DNA of 64,000 nucleotides from Ramlibacter paludis (lineage in GTDB: Bacteria > Pseudomonadota > Gammaproteobacteria > Burkholderiales > Burkholderiaceae_C): positions 1 through 64,000 of the forward strand of contig NZ_JAKLTM010000008.1 in NCBI RefSeq assembly GCF_022012305.1, given 5' to 3'. Position 1 is the first letter of the stretch; every line of letters begins with the position of its first letter. This document shows, piece by piece, positions 41,824 through 49,781 of this stretch. Both the position numbers and the translations under genes were made by a program. Below the pieces are notes generated by a model. That model did no database searches and was not told the origin of the DNA. It worked only from the letters and a program-made list of their open reading frames with translations.

Positions 41824-43140
41824 ATGTCCACCGCCGACTCCGGGGCCCTCGAAAGCGACGCACGCCAGGTGTCTTCGCATCCGGCCGAAGTGTCGCCCGG
41901 CGACATCGCCGTGGGCGTGGTGATCGGCCGCACCTCCGAGTATTTCGACTACTTCGTCTACGGCATCGCCTCGGTGCTGGTGTTCCCGGCGATCTTCTTC
42001 CCCTTCGAGACGCCCCTGCGCGGCACGCTCGCCTCCTTCGCCCTGTTCGCGCTGGCCTTCATCGCCCGACCCTTCGGCACGGTGCTGTTCATGGACATCC
42101 AGCGCCGCTGGGGCCGCTACACCAAGCTGACGCTGGCCCTGTTCCTGCTCGGGTCCTCCACGGCCGGCATTTCCTTCCTGCCCGGGCATGCCGTGCTTGG
42201 GCCGACCGCGATCTTCCTGCTGGCGGGTCTGCGCATCGGCCAGGGCATCGCGCTGGGCGGCGCCTGGGACGGCCTGCCCTCGCTGCTGGCGCTGAGCGCG
42301 CCGAAGCGCAAGCGGGGCTGGTACGCGATGCTCGGCCAGCTGGGGGCGCCGGTCGGCTTCATCATCGCCAGTGGCCTGTACCTGCTGCTGTACGGCACCC
42401 TGTCGCGCGAGGACTTCCTCGACTGGGGCTGGCGCTATCCCTTCTTCTGCGCCTTCGCCATCAACGTCGTGGCCTTGTTCGCGCGGCTGCGCCTCGTGGT
42501 CACCAACGAATACGCGGACCTGCTGGAGGAAAGGGAGCTCGATCCCTCGCCCGCCGGCGAGCTGCTGCGCTCGCAGGGCATCAACGTGGTACTCGGCGGC
42601 TTCGGGGCGCTGGCGAGCTACGCGCTGTTCCACGTGGTCACGGTGTACCCGCTGGCGATGATCGCGTTGTTCACGCAGGAGTCCATCGCCCAGTTCCTGG
42701 CCTTCCAGACCGTCGCCGCCTTCTTCGGCATCGGCGGCATCATTGCCTCGGGTTTGATCGCCGACCGGCTGGGACGCCGCAACACGGTGGCGGTGTTCGC
42801 CGCCGCCATCGCGGCTTTCAGCGGCTTCGTGCCGACGCTCTTGAACGGCGGCGACGTCGGCCACGCGGTCTTCATCGTGCTGGGGTTCACGCTGCTGGGC
42901 CTCTCCTATGGCCAGGTCGCCGGCGCGCTCGCGGCCAACTTCGAGCCGCGCTACCGCTACACCGGCGCCGCGCTCACATCGGACGTCGCCTGGCTCATTG
43001 GCGCGGGCTTCGCGCCCTTCGTGGCGCTCAGCCTCTCGGCCTACCTCGGCCTCGGCTACGTGAGCCTGTACCTGCTGTCCGGGGCGGTCGGCACGCTGGT
43101 CGCCCTCTGGATCAACCGCCGGCTGGAAGACAAGGACTGA
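41824..43140 (+). CDS. MFS transporter, metabolite:H+ symporter type
   Basis: The 438-residue product has twelve predicted helices. The first helix region (VVIGRTSEYFDYFVYGIASVLVFPAIFFP) and RRWGRYTKLTLALFLLG / FLLAGLRIGQGIALGGAWDGLPSLLA match the MHS family of proton-coupled organic-acid carriers. A long central loop (about 215-245) and the second-half LIADRLGRRNTVAVFAA confirm MFS. It begins 10 bp after cyoD and is likely co-transcribed with the oxidase. The substrate cannot be told from sequence. Confidence 0.85.
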   Translation: MSTADSGALESDARQVSSHPAEVSPGDIAVGVVIGRTSEYFDYFVYGIASVLVFPAIFFPFETPLRGTLASFALFALAFIARPFGTVLFMDIQRRWGRYTKLTLALFLLGSSTAGISFLPGHAVLGPTAIFLLAGLRIGQGIALGGAWDGLPSLLALSAPKRKRGWYAMLGQLGAPVGFIIASGLYLLLYGTLSREDFLDWGWRYPFFCAFAINVVALFARLRLVVTNEYADLLEERELDPSPAGELLRSQGINVVLGGFGALASYALFHVVTVYPLAMIALFTQESIAQFLAFQTVAAFFGIGGIIASGLIADRLGRRNTVAVFAAAIAAFSGFVPTLLNGGDVGHAVFIVLGFTLLGLSYGQVAGALAANFEPRYRYTGAALTSDVAWLIGAGFAPFVALSLSAYLGLGYVSLYLLSGAVGTLVALWINRRLEDKD

Positions 43141-43154
43141 GCGGCGCCGCCATG

Positions 43155-43199
43155 TGGGCCGTTGGTCCCATGTGCATGGCGGGCGGGCCGCCCTAGAGT
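43155..43199 (+). promoter_or_regulatory. Regulon promoter 3: degenerate operator plus -10
   Basis: TGGGCCGTTGGTCCCA at 43155-43170 differs from consensus at two positions in the left half; the right half is perfect. The hexamer TAGAGT (43194-43199) begins 24 nt downstream, and the sequence GTGGCAG after it resembles other members. The predicted start near 43206 leaves about 28 nt before TTG 43234. Confidence 0.7.
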
Positions 43200-43233
43200 G
43201 GCAGCTCCCTTCGACCGCACGGAAGGAGCTTCC

Positions 43234-44781
43234 TTGTCCGCCGCCCTCCGCATCGCCGCAGGAGGTCTGGTGCTGGCCCTCCTCACGGGCTGTGCCTCCT
43301 TGCCCGCTCCCGTCGAACGCATGCCCAGCCACGCCTTGCCCGACACCGCCGCCACCACCAGCCTGGGCCGTTCGCTCGCGCCGCTGGTGGCCGCGCATCC
43401 CGGCCTCACCGGCGCGCATCCGCTGCGCGATGGCCGCGACGCGTTTGCCGCGCGGGCGCTGCTCGCCGAGGCCGCGGAGCGCACGCTCGACGTGCAGTAC
43501 TACATCTGGCGCAAGGACGTCAGCGGGCGCCTGATGGCGCACGCGGTGTGGCAGGCGGCGGAGCGCGGCGTGCGCGTGCGCATGCTGCTGGACGACGCCA
43601 ACACCGGCGGCCTCGACACTTTCCTCGCCGAACTGGATGCGCACCCCAACATCGAGGTGCGCCTGTTCAATCCCTTCGCCAACCGCAGCTTCCGCGTCGG
43701 CGATTTCGCCGGCGACTTCGCGCGCGTCAACCGGCGCATGCACAACAAGATGTTCATCGCCGACAACCAGGCCGCGGTGCTGGGGGGCCGCAACATCGGC
43801 GACGAGTACCTGGGCGCCCAGGTCGACGTCGAGTTCGCGGACCTCGACGTCGTCGCCACCGGCGCCGTCGTGGCCGACGTCTCGGCCAGCTTCGACAGCT
43901 ACTGGAACAGCACGGTCACTTATCCGCTGGCGTCGCTGGTCCCGGCCGTGCCCGCCGGTTCGGGGCGCGACGCCGCGACTGCGTGGGCCGCCTTGCAGGA
44001 CAGTCCCGAAGCCAAGGCCTACGTCGAAGCGGTGCGCGGCAGCGTCTCGATTCCGCGCATGCTCGCCGGCGGGCAGCTGGAATGGGTCGCCGCCCGGCTG
44101 ATCGCCGACGACCCGGCCAAGGTGCTGCATCCGCCGGGCGAACTGCAGATGCTGCCGCACCTGCAGGAAAGCCTGGGCACGCCAAGGCAGGAACTGCTGC
44201 TGGTCTCGCCCTACTTCGTGCCGACGCGCCAGGGCACCGACGCGCTCGTCGCCATCGCCGCGCGCGGCGTGCAGGTGAGCGTGCTGACCAACTCGCTGGC
44301 CTCGACCGACGTCACGCCCACCTACTCGGGCTATGCGCGCTACCGGCGCGATCTGCTGCGCGGCGGCGTGCGCCTGTTCGAGCTCAAGCCTTCGGCCGTG
44401 GAGCACGTCCGAGAGCCAGGGGAGCGCCGCAGGCTGGGGGGCAGTTCGGGAGCGAGCCTGCATGCGAAGACCTTCGCGGTGGATCGCCGCCGCATCTTCG
44501 TCGGCTCCTTCAACCTCGATCCGCGTTCGGCCCGGCTCAATACCGAATGCGGCCTGCTGCTCGAAAGTCCCGTGTTCGCGGCCCGCCTGAGCGAGGGGTT
44601 CAGGAACGAGATTCCATTGCGCGCGTACGAGGTGCGGCTCGATCCCGACACCCAGGAGATGGTCTGGATCGAGCGCACCCAAGCCGGCGAGGTGCGCCAC
44701 GCCGGCGCGCCGCAGACCAGCGCCGTGCGCCGCGCGTGGGCCAGCTTCCTGGGCTGGCTGCCGATCGAGTGGCTGCTCTAG
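43234..44781 (+). CDS. Phospholipase D family lipoprotein (cardiolipin synthase C-like)
   Basis: The 515-residue product has two HKD motifs: HNKMFIAD (in RRMHNKMFIADNQAAVLGGRN) and HAKTFAVD (in SLHAKTFAVDRRRIFVGSFNLDPRS). The pair is typical of cardiolipin synthases and related phospholipases. An N-terminal lipoprotein signal is visible (GGLVLALLTGCASLP, lipobox LTGC). YYIWRKDVSGR fits ClsC-like proteins. TTG 43234 is chosen because AAGGAG lies 5 nt upstream; the open frame continues upstream through the operator. Regulon promoter 3 precedes it. It may remodel membrane lipids under the same stimulus as the other regulon genes. Confidence 0.85.
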   Translation: MSAALRIAAGGLVLALLTGCASLPAPVERMPSHALPDTAATTSLGRSLAPLVAAHPGLTGAHPLRDGRDAFAARALLAEAAERTLDVQYYIWRKDVSGRLMAHAVWQAAERGVRVRMLLDDANTGGLDTFLAELDAHPNIEVRLFNPFANRSFRVGDFAGDFARVNRRMHNKMFIADNQAAVLGGRNIGDEYLGAQVDVEFADLDVVATGAVVADVSASFDSYWNSTVTYPLASLVPAVPAGSGRDAATAWAALQDSPEAKAYVEAVRGSVSIPRMLAGGQLEWVAARLIADDPAKVLHPPGELQMLPHLQESLGTPRQELLLVSPYFVPTRQGTDALVAIAARGVQVSVLTNSLASTDVTPTYSGYARYRRDLLRGGVRLFELKPSAVEHVREPGERRRLGGSSGASLHAKTFAVDRRRIFVGSFNLDPRSARLNTECGLLLESPVFAARLSEGFRNEIPLRAYEVRLDPDTQEMVWIERTQAGEVRHAGAPQTSAVRRAWASFLGWLPIEWLL

Positions 44782-44793
44782 GCGGCGGGAGGG

Positions 44794-45183
44794 CTAGAAG
44801 CCCGGGGACGGCTGCGGACCGATGGCGTTCTGGATCGCGTCGAGCAGCATCGCCTCGTCCACCGGCTTGCGCAGGTAGGCCCGGGCGCCGCGGCCCAGGG
44901 TGAGTTCGCGGCTCTCCAGCGAGTCGTCGCCGGTGATGATGACCACCGGGACGTTGGCCTTCGCTTCCAGCAATGCGCCTTGCACGTCGAAGCCGGTCAT
45001 GTGGGGCATGCGCAGGTCCAGCACCAGGCACTGCGGCGAGGAACGCGCCAGCGAGTGGATGAACTCCACGCCCGATGCGAAGGTCTGCACGTCGAAGCCG
45101 GCCGAGCGCAGCAAGCGTCCGAGTGCGCGGCGAACGGACTCTTCGTCATCCACGATGGCCACGAGGGAAGAAGCGGCTGGCAT
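44794..45183 (-). CDS. Stand-alone CheY-like receiver protein
   Basis: The 129-residue product is a single receiver domain: acidic pair IVDDEE, phospho-acceptor Asp in LVLDLRMPHMTG, Thr in VVIITGDD and Lys in AYLRKPVDE. No output domain is present. It is most like receivers of FixJ-type regulators. The ATG at 45183 has no ribosome-binding site, and the predicted regulon start site (about 45184) falls next to it, so translation may be leaderless. It may act as a phosphate sink or protein-protein switch with the neighbouring kinases. Confidence 0.85.
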   Translation of the reverse strand: MPAASSLVAIVDDEESVRRALGRLLRSAGFDVQTFASGVEFIHSLARSSPQCLVLDLRMPHMTGFDVQGALLEAKANVPVVIITGDDSLESRELTLGRGARAYLRKPVDEAMLLDAIQNAIGPQPSPGF

Positions 45184-45190
45184 TCATGAG

Positions 45191-45235
45191 AAAGTAGGCG
45201 TTCGGCCTGCCTGAGCCAATGGGACCTTGGTCGTA
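45191..45235 (-). promoter_or_regulatory. Regulon promoter 4: operator plus -10, probably leaderless
   Basis: TGGGACCTTGGTCGTA at 45220-45235; the gene-proximal half is perfect and the distal half partial. The hexamer TACTTT (45196-45191) starts 24 nt after the palindrome in the direction of the receiver gene. The implied start site lies one or two bases before ATG 45183. Confidence 0.7.
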
Positions 45236-45252
45236 TCCCTTTGTACAGGCGA

Positions 45253-45921
45253 CTAGACCAGCGGCACTTGCGCGCGTTCGATGAGGCGCACGAGCTCCGC
45301 GACCGAGCGCACGTGCATCTTTTCCATGCCGCGCGCGCGATGCACTTTCACCGTCTTTTCGGCGGTGCCGATGTCGGCGGCGATCTGCTTGTTCAGGCGG
45401 CCCGCCATCACGTGCGTGATCACCTCGCGCTCGCGCGGCGTGAGCGACGCGATGCGCTCCGCGGCGACGGCTTGCTGCGCTTGCAGGGCGCGGGTGCTGG
45501 CATCCTGCGCGAGCGCGCGAGCCACCGCTTCGAACAGCAGCGTCTCGTCGACGGGCTTGGTGAGGAAGTCGACGGCGCCGCGGCGCAGCGCGTCCGCGCA
45601 CATCGGCACGTCGGCCTTCCCGGACAGGAAGACGATGGAGACGGGATGCGCGCCGCCGCGCAGCGCGTCCCGCAGGCCCATGCCATCGAGGCGGGGCAGG
45701 GCGACGTCCAGCACCAGGCAGGCATGCAGCTCGGGGTCGTAGGCGGCGAGGAAGTCCTCGGCGCAGTCGTGCGTCAGCACCCGGTAGCAGCCCAGCGAGC
45801 CGAGCAGGCGCGACAGGGCGGTGCGGACCATCGGGTCATCGTCGACGACGTGGACGGTGGGCAAGGCGGGCGGGGCGCGCCCCGCAGGAGGTGCGCGGTC
45901 GAACTGCATCATGGTGTGCAT
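45253..45921 (-). CDS. FixJ/NarL-family response regulator (candidate regulon activator)
   Basis: The 222-residue product has a receiver domain (VHVVDDDP, phospho-acceptor Asp72 in LVLDVALPRLDG, Lys in DFLTKPVDE) and a LuxR-type helix-turn-helix starting at about 159 (SLTPREREVITHVMAGRLNKQIAADIGTAEKTVKVHRARGMEKM). The stretch NKQIA...AEKTVK at 177-192 equals what I recall of the DosR/DevR recognition region. ATG 45921 follows GAGGGG at 7 nt. It lies between an orphan receiver gene and a divergent MASE1-type kinase gene. On motif and location it is the leading candidate to bind the TGGGACC palindromes. Confidence 0.88.
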   Translation of the reverse strand: MHTMMQFDRAPPAGRAPPALPTVHVVDDDPMVRTALSRLLGSLGCYRVLTHDCAEDFLAAYDPELHACLVLDVALPRLDGMGLRDALRGGAHPVSIVFLSGKADVPMCADALRRGAVDFLTKPVDETLLFEAVARALAQDASTRALQAQQAVAAERIASLTPREREVITHVMAGRLNKQIAADIGTAEKTVKVHRARGMEKMHVRSVAELVRLIERAQVPLV

Positions 45922-45967
45922 TTGAATTCCCCTCTGAGTTCGGAACGGAGTCGCCAGTGCCCGGATG

Positions 45968-46012
45968 AGTCTAGGGAGAGTGCGCGGTCGCGGCACTAGC
46001 CCTTTGGGGCAG
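45968..46012 (-). promoter_or_regulatory. Weak candidate operator plus -10 upstream of the FixJ-type regulator
   Basis: TAGCCCTTTGGGGCAG at 45997-46012 is an imperfect inverted repeat matching the consensus at only about half its positions. However, TAGACT (45973-45968) begins 24 nt away toward the regulator gene, the same spacing as in the nine clear members. The implied leader is about 40 nt. It would mean autoregulation; support is limited. Confidence 0.35.
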
Positions 46013-46049
46013 TTGCCGCGGCCAGGGCGGGGCTTCAGTCTTGTTCCCC

Positions 46050-48125
46050 ATGCATGTAATGGCCGGAAACCAAGCCGAGAGCCTGCGCTGGCAGTTCCCC
46101 GCCGCGGCAGCCGGGATCGCTGCGGCCTACTTCGCCGGCGCCAAGCTGGGCATGGCGCTGACGTTCAGTCCGCTGCCCATCTCCGTCCTGTGGCCGCCCA
46201 ACGCGCTGCTGATGGCGGCGCTGATCCTGTTTCCGCGCCGCTGGTGGTGGGGCCTCGTCGCCGCGGCCTTCCCGGCCCACCTGCTGGTCCAGATCGAAGG
46301 GGGCGTGCCGACCGCCATGGTGCTGTGCTGGTTCGTCAGCAACGTGACCGAGGCCGTGATCGGCGCCACCCTCATGGCGCGCCTGGCCGGGCCGGTCCCC
46401 ATGCTGCGCAGCGCGCAGTCGGTGATCGGCTTTCTCTGCACCGCCATCGCCGCGCCCTTCTTCAGCTCCTTCCTCGATGCCGCCTTCGTGCGCACCATCG
46501 GTTGGGGCGACGCGAGCTACGCCACCCTGTTCGAAGTGCGCTTCTTCTCCAACATGCTGGCCACCCTGATCTTCGTGCCGCCGCTGGTCGCCTGCCTGCA
46601 GGCGCCGCCCGGCGATTTTCCGCGGCTCGCGCGGGCACGCATGCCCGAGGCCGTGCTGCTGGCCGCCGGCCTGCTGGTGAGCAGCATCCTCGCCTTCAAC
46701 ATCAATGCCACCCAGCCGCTGGCCCTGAGCTTCCTCTACCTGCCCATGGTGTTCCTGGCCTGGGCCGCCTGGCGCTTCGGGCCGTCCTTCGCCAGCACCG
46801 CCTTTGCCGGCGTCGCCGTGCTGGTGATCGTCGGCGCCTCGCATGGCAAGGGCCCGTTCCTGTCGGCGGCGCTCGCGCATTCGGTGCTGCCCATCCAGCT
46901 GTTCCTGATCACGGTGGCGGTCGCCGTGCTGGTGCTGGCGGGGCTGGTGCAGGACCAGCACGACGTGCAGCAGCGGCTGCGCAATTCGCAGGAGCTGTTT
47001 TCCACCGCGTTTCGCTCGGGCCCCGACGCGCTGGCCATCAGCCGCCGGGAGGACGGGCAGGTGCTGGAAGCCAACGCGGGCTGGCTGCGCCTCATGGGCC
47101 ACGAGGAGCCCGGCCGCGTGGCGCCGCTGGCGAGCCACCTCGATGCGCCCAGCCGGCGCAAGCTCCAGGCCCTGGCCTACGCGGGCAAGCCGGTGCGCAA
47201 CACCGAGGTCTCGCTGCGCGACCGGCACGGGCAACCGCGGGTCGTGCTGCTCACGTCCGCGCCGGTCGACGTGGCCGGCGAAGCCTGCGAGATCAGCATG
47301 GCGCGCGACATCACCGCGCAGCGGCAGGCCGAGATCGAGGCGCAGGACCAGCGGCAGCAACTCACGCACCTCACGCGCGTCGCGTCCCTGACGGACTTTT
47401 CCGGGACGCTCGCGCACGAACTGAACCAGCCCCTGACGGCGATCCTGAGCAACGCGCAGGCGGCGCTGCGCATGCTGTCGAACGATCCGCCCAACATCGC
47501 CGAGGTGCGCAGCATCCTGCGCGACATCGCCGAGGCCGACAAGCGCGCCGGCGTGCTGATCCACCACCTGCGCCTGCTGATGAAGAACAGCGACGAGGAG
47601 TTCACCCAGATCGAGGCCAACCACGTCGTCCAGGAAGTGCTGGACCTGGCACAGGGCGAATTCCTGCTGCGCAAGGTCGAACTCAAGACCAGCTTCTGCC
47701 GCGACCTGCCCCTGCTGCAAGGCGACCAGGTGCAGCTGCAGCAACTGGTGCTGAACCTCGTGCTCAATGCCTGCGAGGCGATGCAGAACAGCGGCCGGCC
47801 CGAACGCGTGCTGAGCGTGGACACGCAGCATGGCGCCGACGGCACGGTGCAGATCCTGGTGAGCGACACCGGCCCCGGCATCAAGCCGGAGCTCCTCGGG
47901 CGCGTGTTCGAACCCTTCTACAGCACCAAGGCGAACGGGCTCGGGCTGGGCCTGTCGATCTGCCGCAAGATCGCCGCGCACCACGGCGGCACGCTGTCGG
48001 TACAGAACAACCACGGCGGCGGCGCCACCTTCCGCTGCGCCTTGCCGCCGGTGCGGCAGGCCGCGCGCGCGCCGGGCGCCGCTCAGCGCCTGGCCGGCGC
48101 GAGGTCCACGACCGCGAGTTCGTAG
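46050..48125 (+). CDS. MASE1-PAS sensor histidine kinase
   Basis: The 691-residue product has eight or so N-terminal helices typical of the MASE1 sensor domain (AAAYFAGAKLGMALTFSPLPISVLWPPNALLMAALI). A PAS domain (FSTAFRSGPDALAISRREDGQVLEANAGWLRLMG) follows, then HisKA with His456 in TLAHELNQPLTAILSNAQAAL. The HATPase domain contains NLVLNACEAM, DTGPGIKPELLGRVFEPFYSTKANGLGLGLSI. The LAHELNQPL type matches kinases pairing with FixJ/StyR-type regulators. ATG 46050 is chosen over a TTG 9 bp upstream; ATG 46059 is also possible. The 3' end overlaps the convergent gene by 43 bp. Confidence 0.87.
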   Translation: MHVMAGNQAESLRWQFPAAAAGIAAAYFAGAKLGMALTFSPLPISVLWPPNALLMAALILFPRRWWWGLVAAAFPAHLLVQIEGGVPTAMVLCWFVSNVTEAVIGATLMARLAGPVPMLRSAQSVIGFLCTAIAAPFFSSFLDAAFVRTIGWGDASYATLFEVRFFSNMLATLIFVPPLVACLQAPPGDFPRLARARMPEAVLLAAGLLVSSILAFNINATQPLALSFLYLPMVFLAWAAWRFGPSFASTAFAGVAVLVIVGASHGKGPFLSAALAHSVLPIQLFLITVAVAVLVLAGLVQDQHDVQQRLRNSQELFSTAFRSGPDALAISRREDGQVLEANAGWLRLMGHEEPGRVAPLASHLDAPSRRKLQALAYAGKPVRNTEVSLRDRHGQPRVVLLTSAPVDVAGEACEISMARDITAQRQAEIEAQDQRQQLTHLTRVASLTDFSGTLAHELNQPLTAILSNAQAALRMLSNDPPNIAEVRSILRDIAEADKRAGVLIHHLRLLMKNSDEEFTQIEANHVVQEVLDLAQGEFLLRKVELKTSFCRDLPLLQGDQVQLQQLVLNLVLNACEAMQNSGRPERVLSVDTQHGADGTVQILVSDTGPGIKPELLGRVFEPFYSTKANGLGLGLSICRKIAAHHGGTLSVQNNHGGGATFRCALPPVRQAARAPGAAQRLAGARSTTASS

Positions 48126-48616
48126 ACGACGATCACGACCTCGTCGCCGTTGCGCACGCCGACCAGGTCCGCCTTGTCGGCCACGGGATATTCCTCGACG
48201 TGGCCCTGCGGCCCCTTCAGCTTGATGGTGGACCGCGCCTTGTCCACGCCGAGCACGCGCGTGACGATCGTGGTGTTGGGCCCGACCGGCTGGCCGCGCT
48301 TGGGCGCGACGGCGCCCTCGACCGGCGCATCCTTCGCCCGCCGCAAGGTGAGTCCCACCCGGGAGACGTAATCCACCCGCACGGCGTCGCCGGGCTTGAA
48401 CGACTCCAGGTTCTTCACCTTGGGGTCGATGCGGTAGGTGGCCTGGCCGCGGGGCGTATCGACCGTGAGCGAGCGCGCGCCCGCGTCGATCGCGGAGATG
48501 GTGCCGCTGGTGGAGGCGCGGTTGCCGGTGATGCGTTGCTCGCCGAGGGTGATGGCGCCGGCGGCGAGGACACTCGAGGCGAGCAGGAAAGCTGCGATCG
48601 CGCGCTTGCTGGACAT
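48083..48616 (-). CDS. Exported uncharacterised protein (VTLKGP-type repeat family)
   Basis: The 177-residue product has a signal peptide (AIAAFLLASSVLAAGAITLG) and a beta-rich mature domain with two similar units: GTISAIDAGARSLTVDTPRG...ESFKPGDAVRVDYVSRVGLTL and TRVLGVDKARSTIKLKGPQGHVEEYPVAD...GVRNGDEVVIVVYELAVVDL. The unit pattern (x-V-D-x-x-x-x-x-V-T-L-K-G-P ... V-x-x-G-D-x-V-x-V-x-Y) recurs in the protein at 53045-53635, so the two are paralogues. A periplasmic role is likely; no enzyme motif. Regulon promoter 5 precedes it. Confidence 0.65.
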   Translation of the reverse strand: MSSKRAIAAFLLASSVLAAGAITLGEQRITGNRASTSGTISAIDAGARSLTVDTPRGQATYRIDPKVKNLESFKPGDAVRVDYVSRVGLTLRRAKDAPVEGAVAPKRGQPVGPNTTIVTRVLGVDKARSTIKLKGPQGHVEEYPVADKADLVGVRNGDEVVIVVYELAVVDLAPARR

Positions 48617-48641
48617 CGGCACTCCTTGGACTGGCCGGGCC

Positions 48642-48686
48642 AGTCTGCGCGGGCGCGGTGCGGCGCGAAATGGGACGTTGGTCCTA
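48642..48686 (-). promoter_or_regulatory. Regulon promoter 5: operator plus -10
   Basis: TGGGACGTTGGTCCTA at 48671-48686 with two deviations from consensus. CAGACT (48647-48642) begins 24 nt downstream toward the exported-protein gene. The predicted start near 48635 gives a 19-nt leader before ATG 48616. An AAGGAG ribosome-binding site follows in that leader. Confidence 0.75.
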
Positions 48687-49082
48687 TGGCAGCGCGGGCG
48701 CCGGTGCGGCGCCCTTGCCGGCCAGCCGGCGGATCTCGTCCAGCACGCGCTCGCCGGCGTCGGACTTGCGGAAGTAGGCCGCGCAGCCCGCGCGTTCGGC
48801 GCGCTGGCGCGTCTGGGCGTCGTCGTAGGCCGTGACATAGATGATGGGCGGGGCGCCGCCTTCCGCCGCCAGCCAGTGCCCGAGCTCGAGCCCGGACATG
48901 CCGCCCAGCTGCACGTCGAGCACGAGGCAGTCGAAGGGCGGCTGCGCGGTGTCGGCGAGGAAGGCCTCGGCCGATCCGTAGGTGACGGGCTCCATGCCGG
49001 CCGCGCGCAGCAGGCGGCCGAGGGAGCGGCACAGGCTGGGGTCGTCGTCGACGACAGCCACTTGGACGGGCGCGGGAATCAT
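48684..49082 (-). CDS. Stand-alone CheY-like receiver protein (second copy)
   Basis: The 132-residue product is a lone receiver: AVVDDDPSL, phospho-acceptor Asp in LVLDVQLGGMSGLELG, Thr in IIYVTAYDD and Lys in AYFRKSDAGE. The Lys-Pro pair is Lys-Ser here. It resembles the receiver at 44794-45183. It lies 49 bp after the second FixJ-type regulator, probably in the same transcript. Its 3' end reaches into the operator of promoter 5. Confidence 0.82.
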   Translation of the reverse strand: MIPAPVQVAVVDDDPSLCRSLGRLLRAAGMEPVTYGSAEAFLADTAQPPFDCLVLDVQLGGMSGLELGHWLAAEGGAPPIIYVTAYDDAQTRQRAERAGCAAYFRKSDAGERVLDEIRRLAGKGAAPAPALP

Positions 49083-49131
49083 GGTGACGCGCGGCCAGTC
49101 TCGCCGGGGGCCGGGGGACTGTCCACTGCCC

Positions 49132-49773
49132 TTAAGTGCGGTCGGCGGCCAGCGGCGCCAGCAGGCCGGCTTCATACGCCAGCCGCGTGAGTTCGGCGAC
49201 CGAGCGCACGCCCAGCTTGGACATCATCGCCATGCGATGCAGCTTCACGGTGCGCTCGTGGATGCCCAGGTCGCCGGCGATCTGCTTGTTCAGGCGGCCG
49301 CGCACCACGTGCTCCAGCACCTCGCGTTCGCGCGTGGTCAGCGACGAGAAGGGCGCCCGCAATGAGGCCTGCTTCGCGCGCGCCTGGCGCTGTTGCGCGT
49401 CGCGTGCCAGCGCGCGCTCCACGGCGGCAAGCAGCACTTCGGCGGGCGCGCGCTTCTCGACGAAATCTTCGGCGCCGCCGCGCATGGCCTGCACCGTCGA
49501 AGCGATGTCGCCGTGGCCGGTGAGGAAGAGGATGGGCAGGGGATGCGGCGCGCGCGCCAGGGCGTCCTGCAGCGCCAGGCCGCCGACTTCCGGCATCTCG
49601 AGGTCGGCGATGACGCAGCCGGGCGCGTCCTCGTCCCGGCATTGCGCGAGGAAGGTGTTGGCCGACGAATGCGTCCGCACGGCATAGCCGCTCGCGGAGA
49701 GCAGGCGCGCCGTGGCCCGCAGGCAGTATTCGTCGTCGTCGACGACGTGGACGGTTGGGTGGGGTTCGGTCAT
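49132..49773 (-). CDS. FixJ/NarL-family response regulator (second copy)
   Basis: The 213-residue product has a receiver (VHVVDDDEYCL, phospho-acceptor Asp57 in VIADLEMPEVGG, Lys in DFVEKRAPAE) and a LuxR-type helix-turn-helix (SLTTREREVLEHVVRGRLNKQIAGDLGIHERTVKLHRMAMMSKLG). Compared with the regulator at 45253-45921, the recognition stretch reads HERTVK instead of AEKTVK. It lies 8 bp after its kinase gene, forming a clear two-component pair. It may bind a variant of the palindrome or another target. Confidence 0.87.
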   Translation of the reverse strand: MTEPHPTVHVVDDDEYCLRATARLLSASGYAVRTHSSANTFLAQCRDEDAPGCVIADLEMPEVGGLALQDALARAPHPLPILFLTGHGDIASTVQAMRGGAEDFVEKRAPAEVLLAAVERALARDAQQRQARAKQASLRAPFSSLTTREREVLEHVVRGRLNKQIAGDLGIHERTVKLHRMAMMSKLGVRSVAELTRLAYEAGLLAPLAADRT

Positions 49774-49781
49774 GGGTCCGG

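Noticed and set aside
43162..43233. ATG 43162 as the start of the phospholipase D-like lipoprotein
   Set aside because: It lies inside the operator and its extension destroys the lipoprotein signal position; TTG 43234 has AAGGAG at 5 nt.
49126..49141. CTGCCCTTAAGTGCGG with GAGACT at 24 nt as an operator for the second orphan receiver
   Set aside because: It overlaps the end of the upstream regulator gene and matches the palindrome poorly; kept only as a curiosity.
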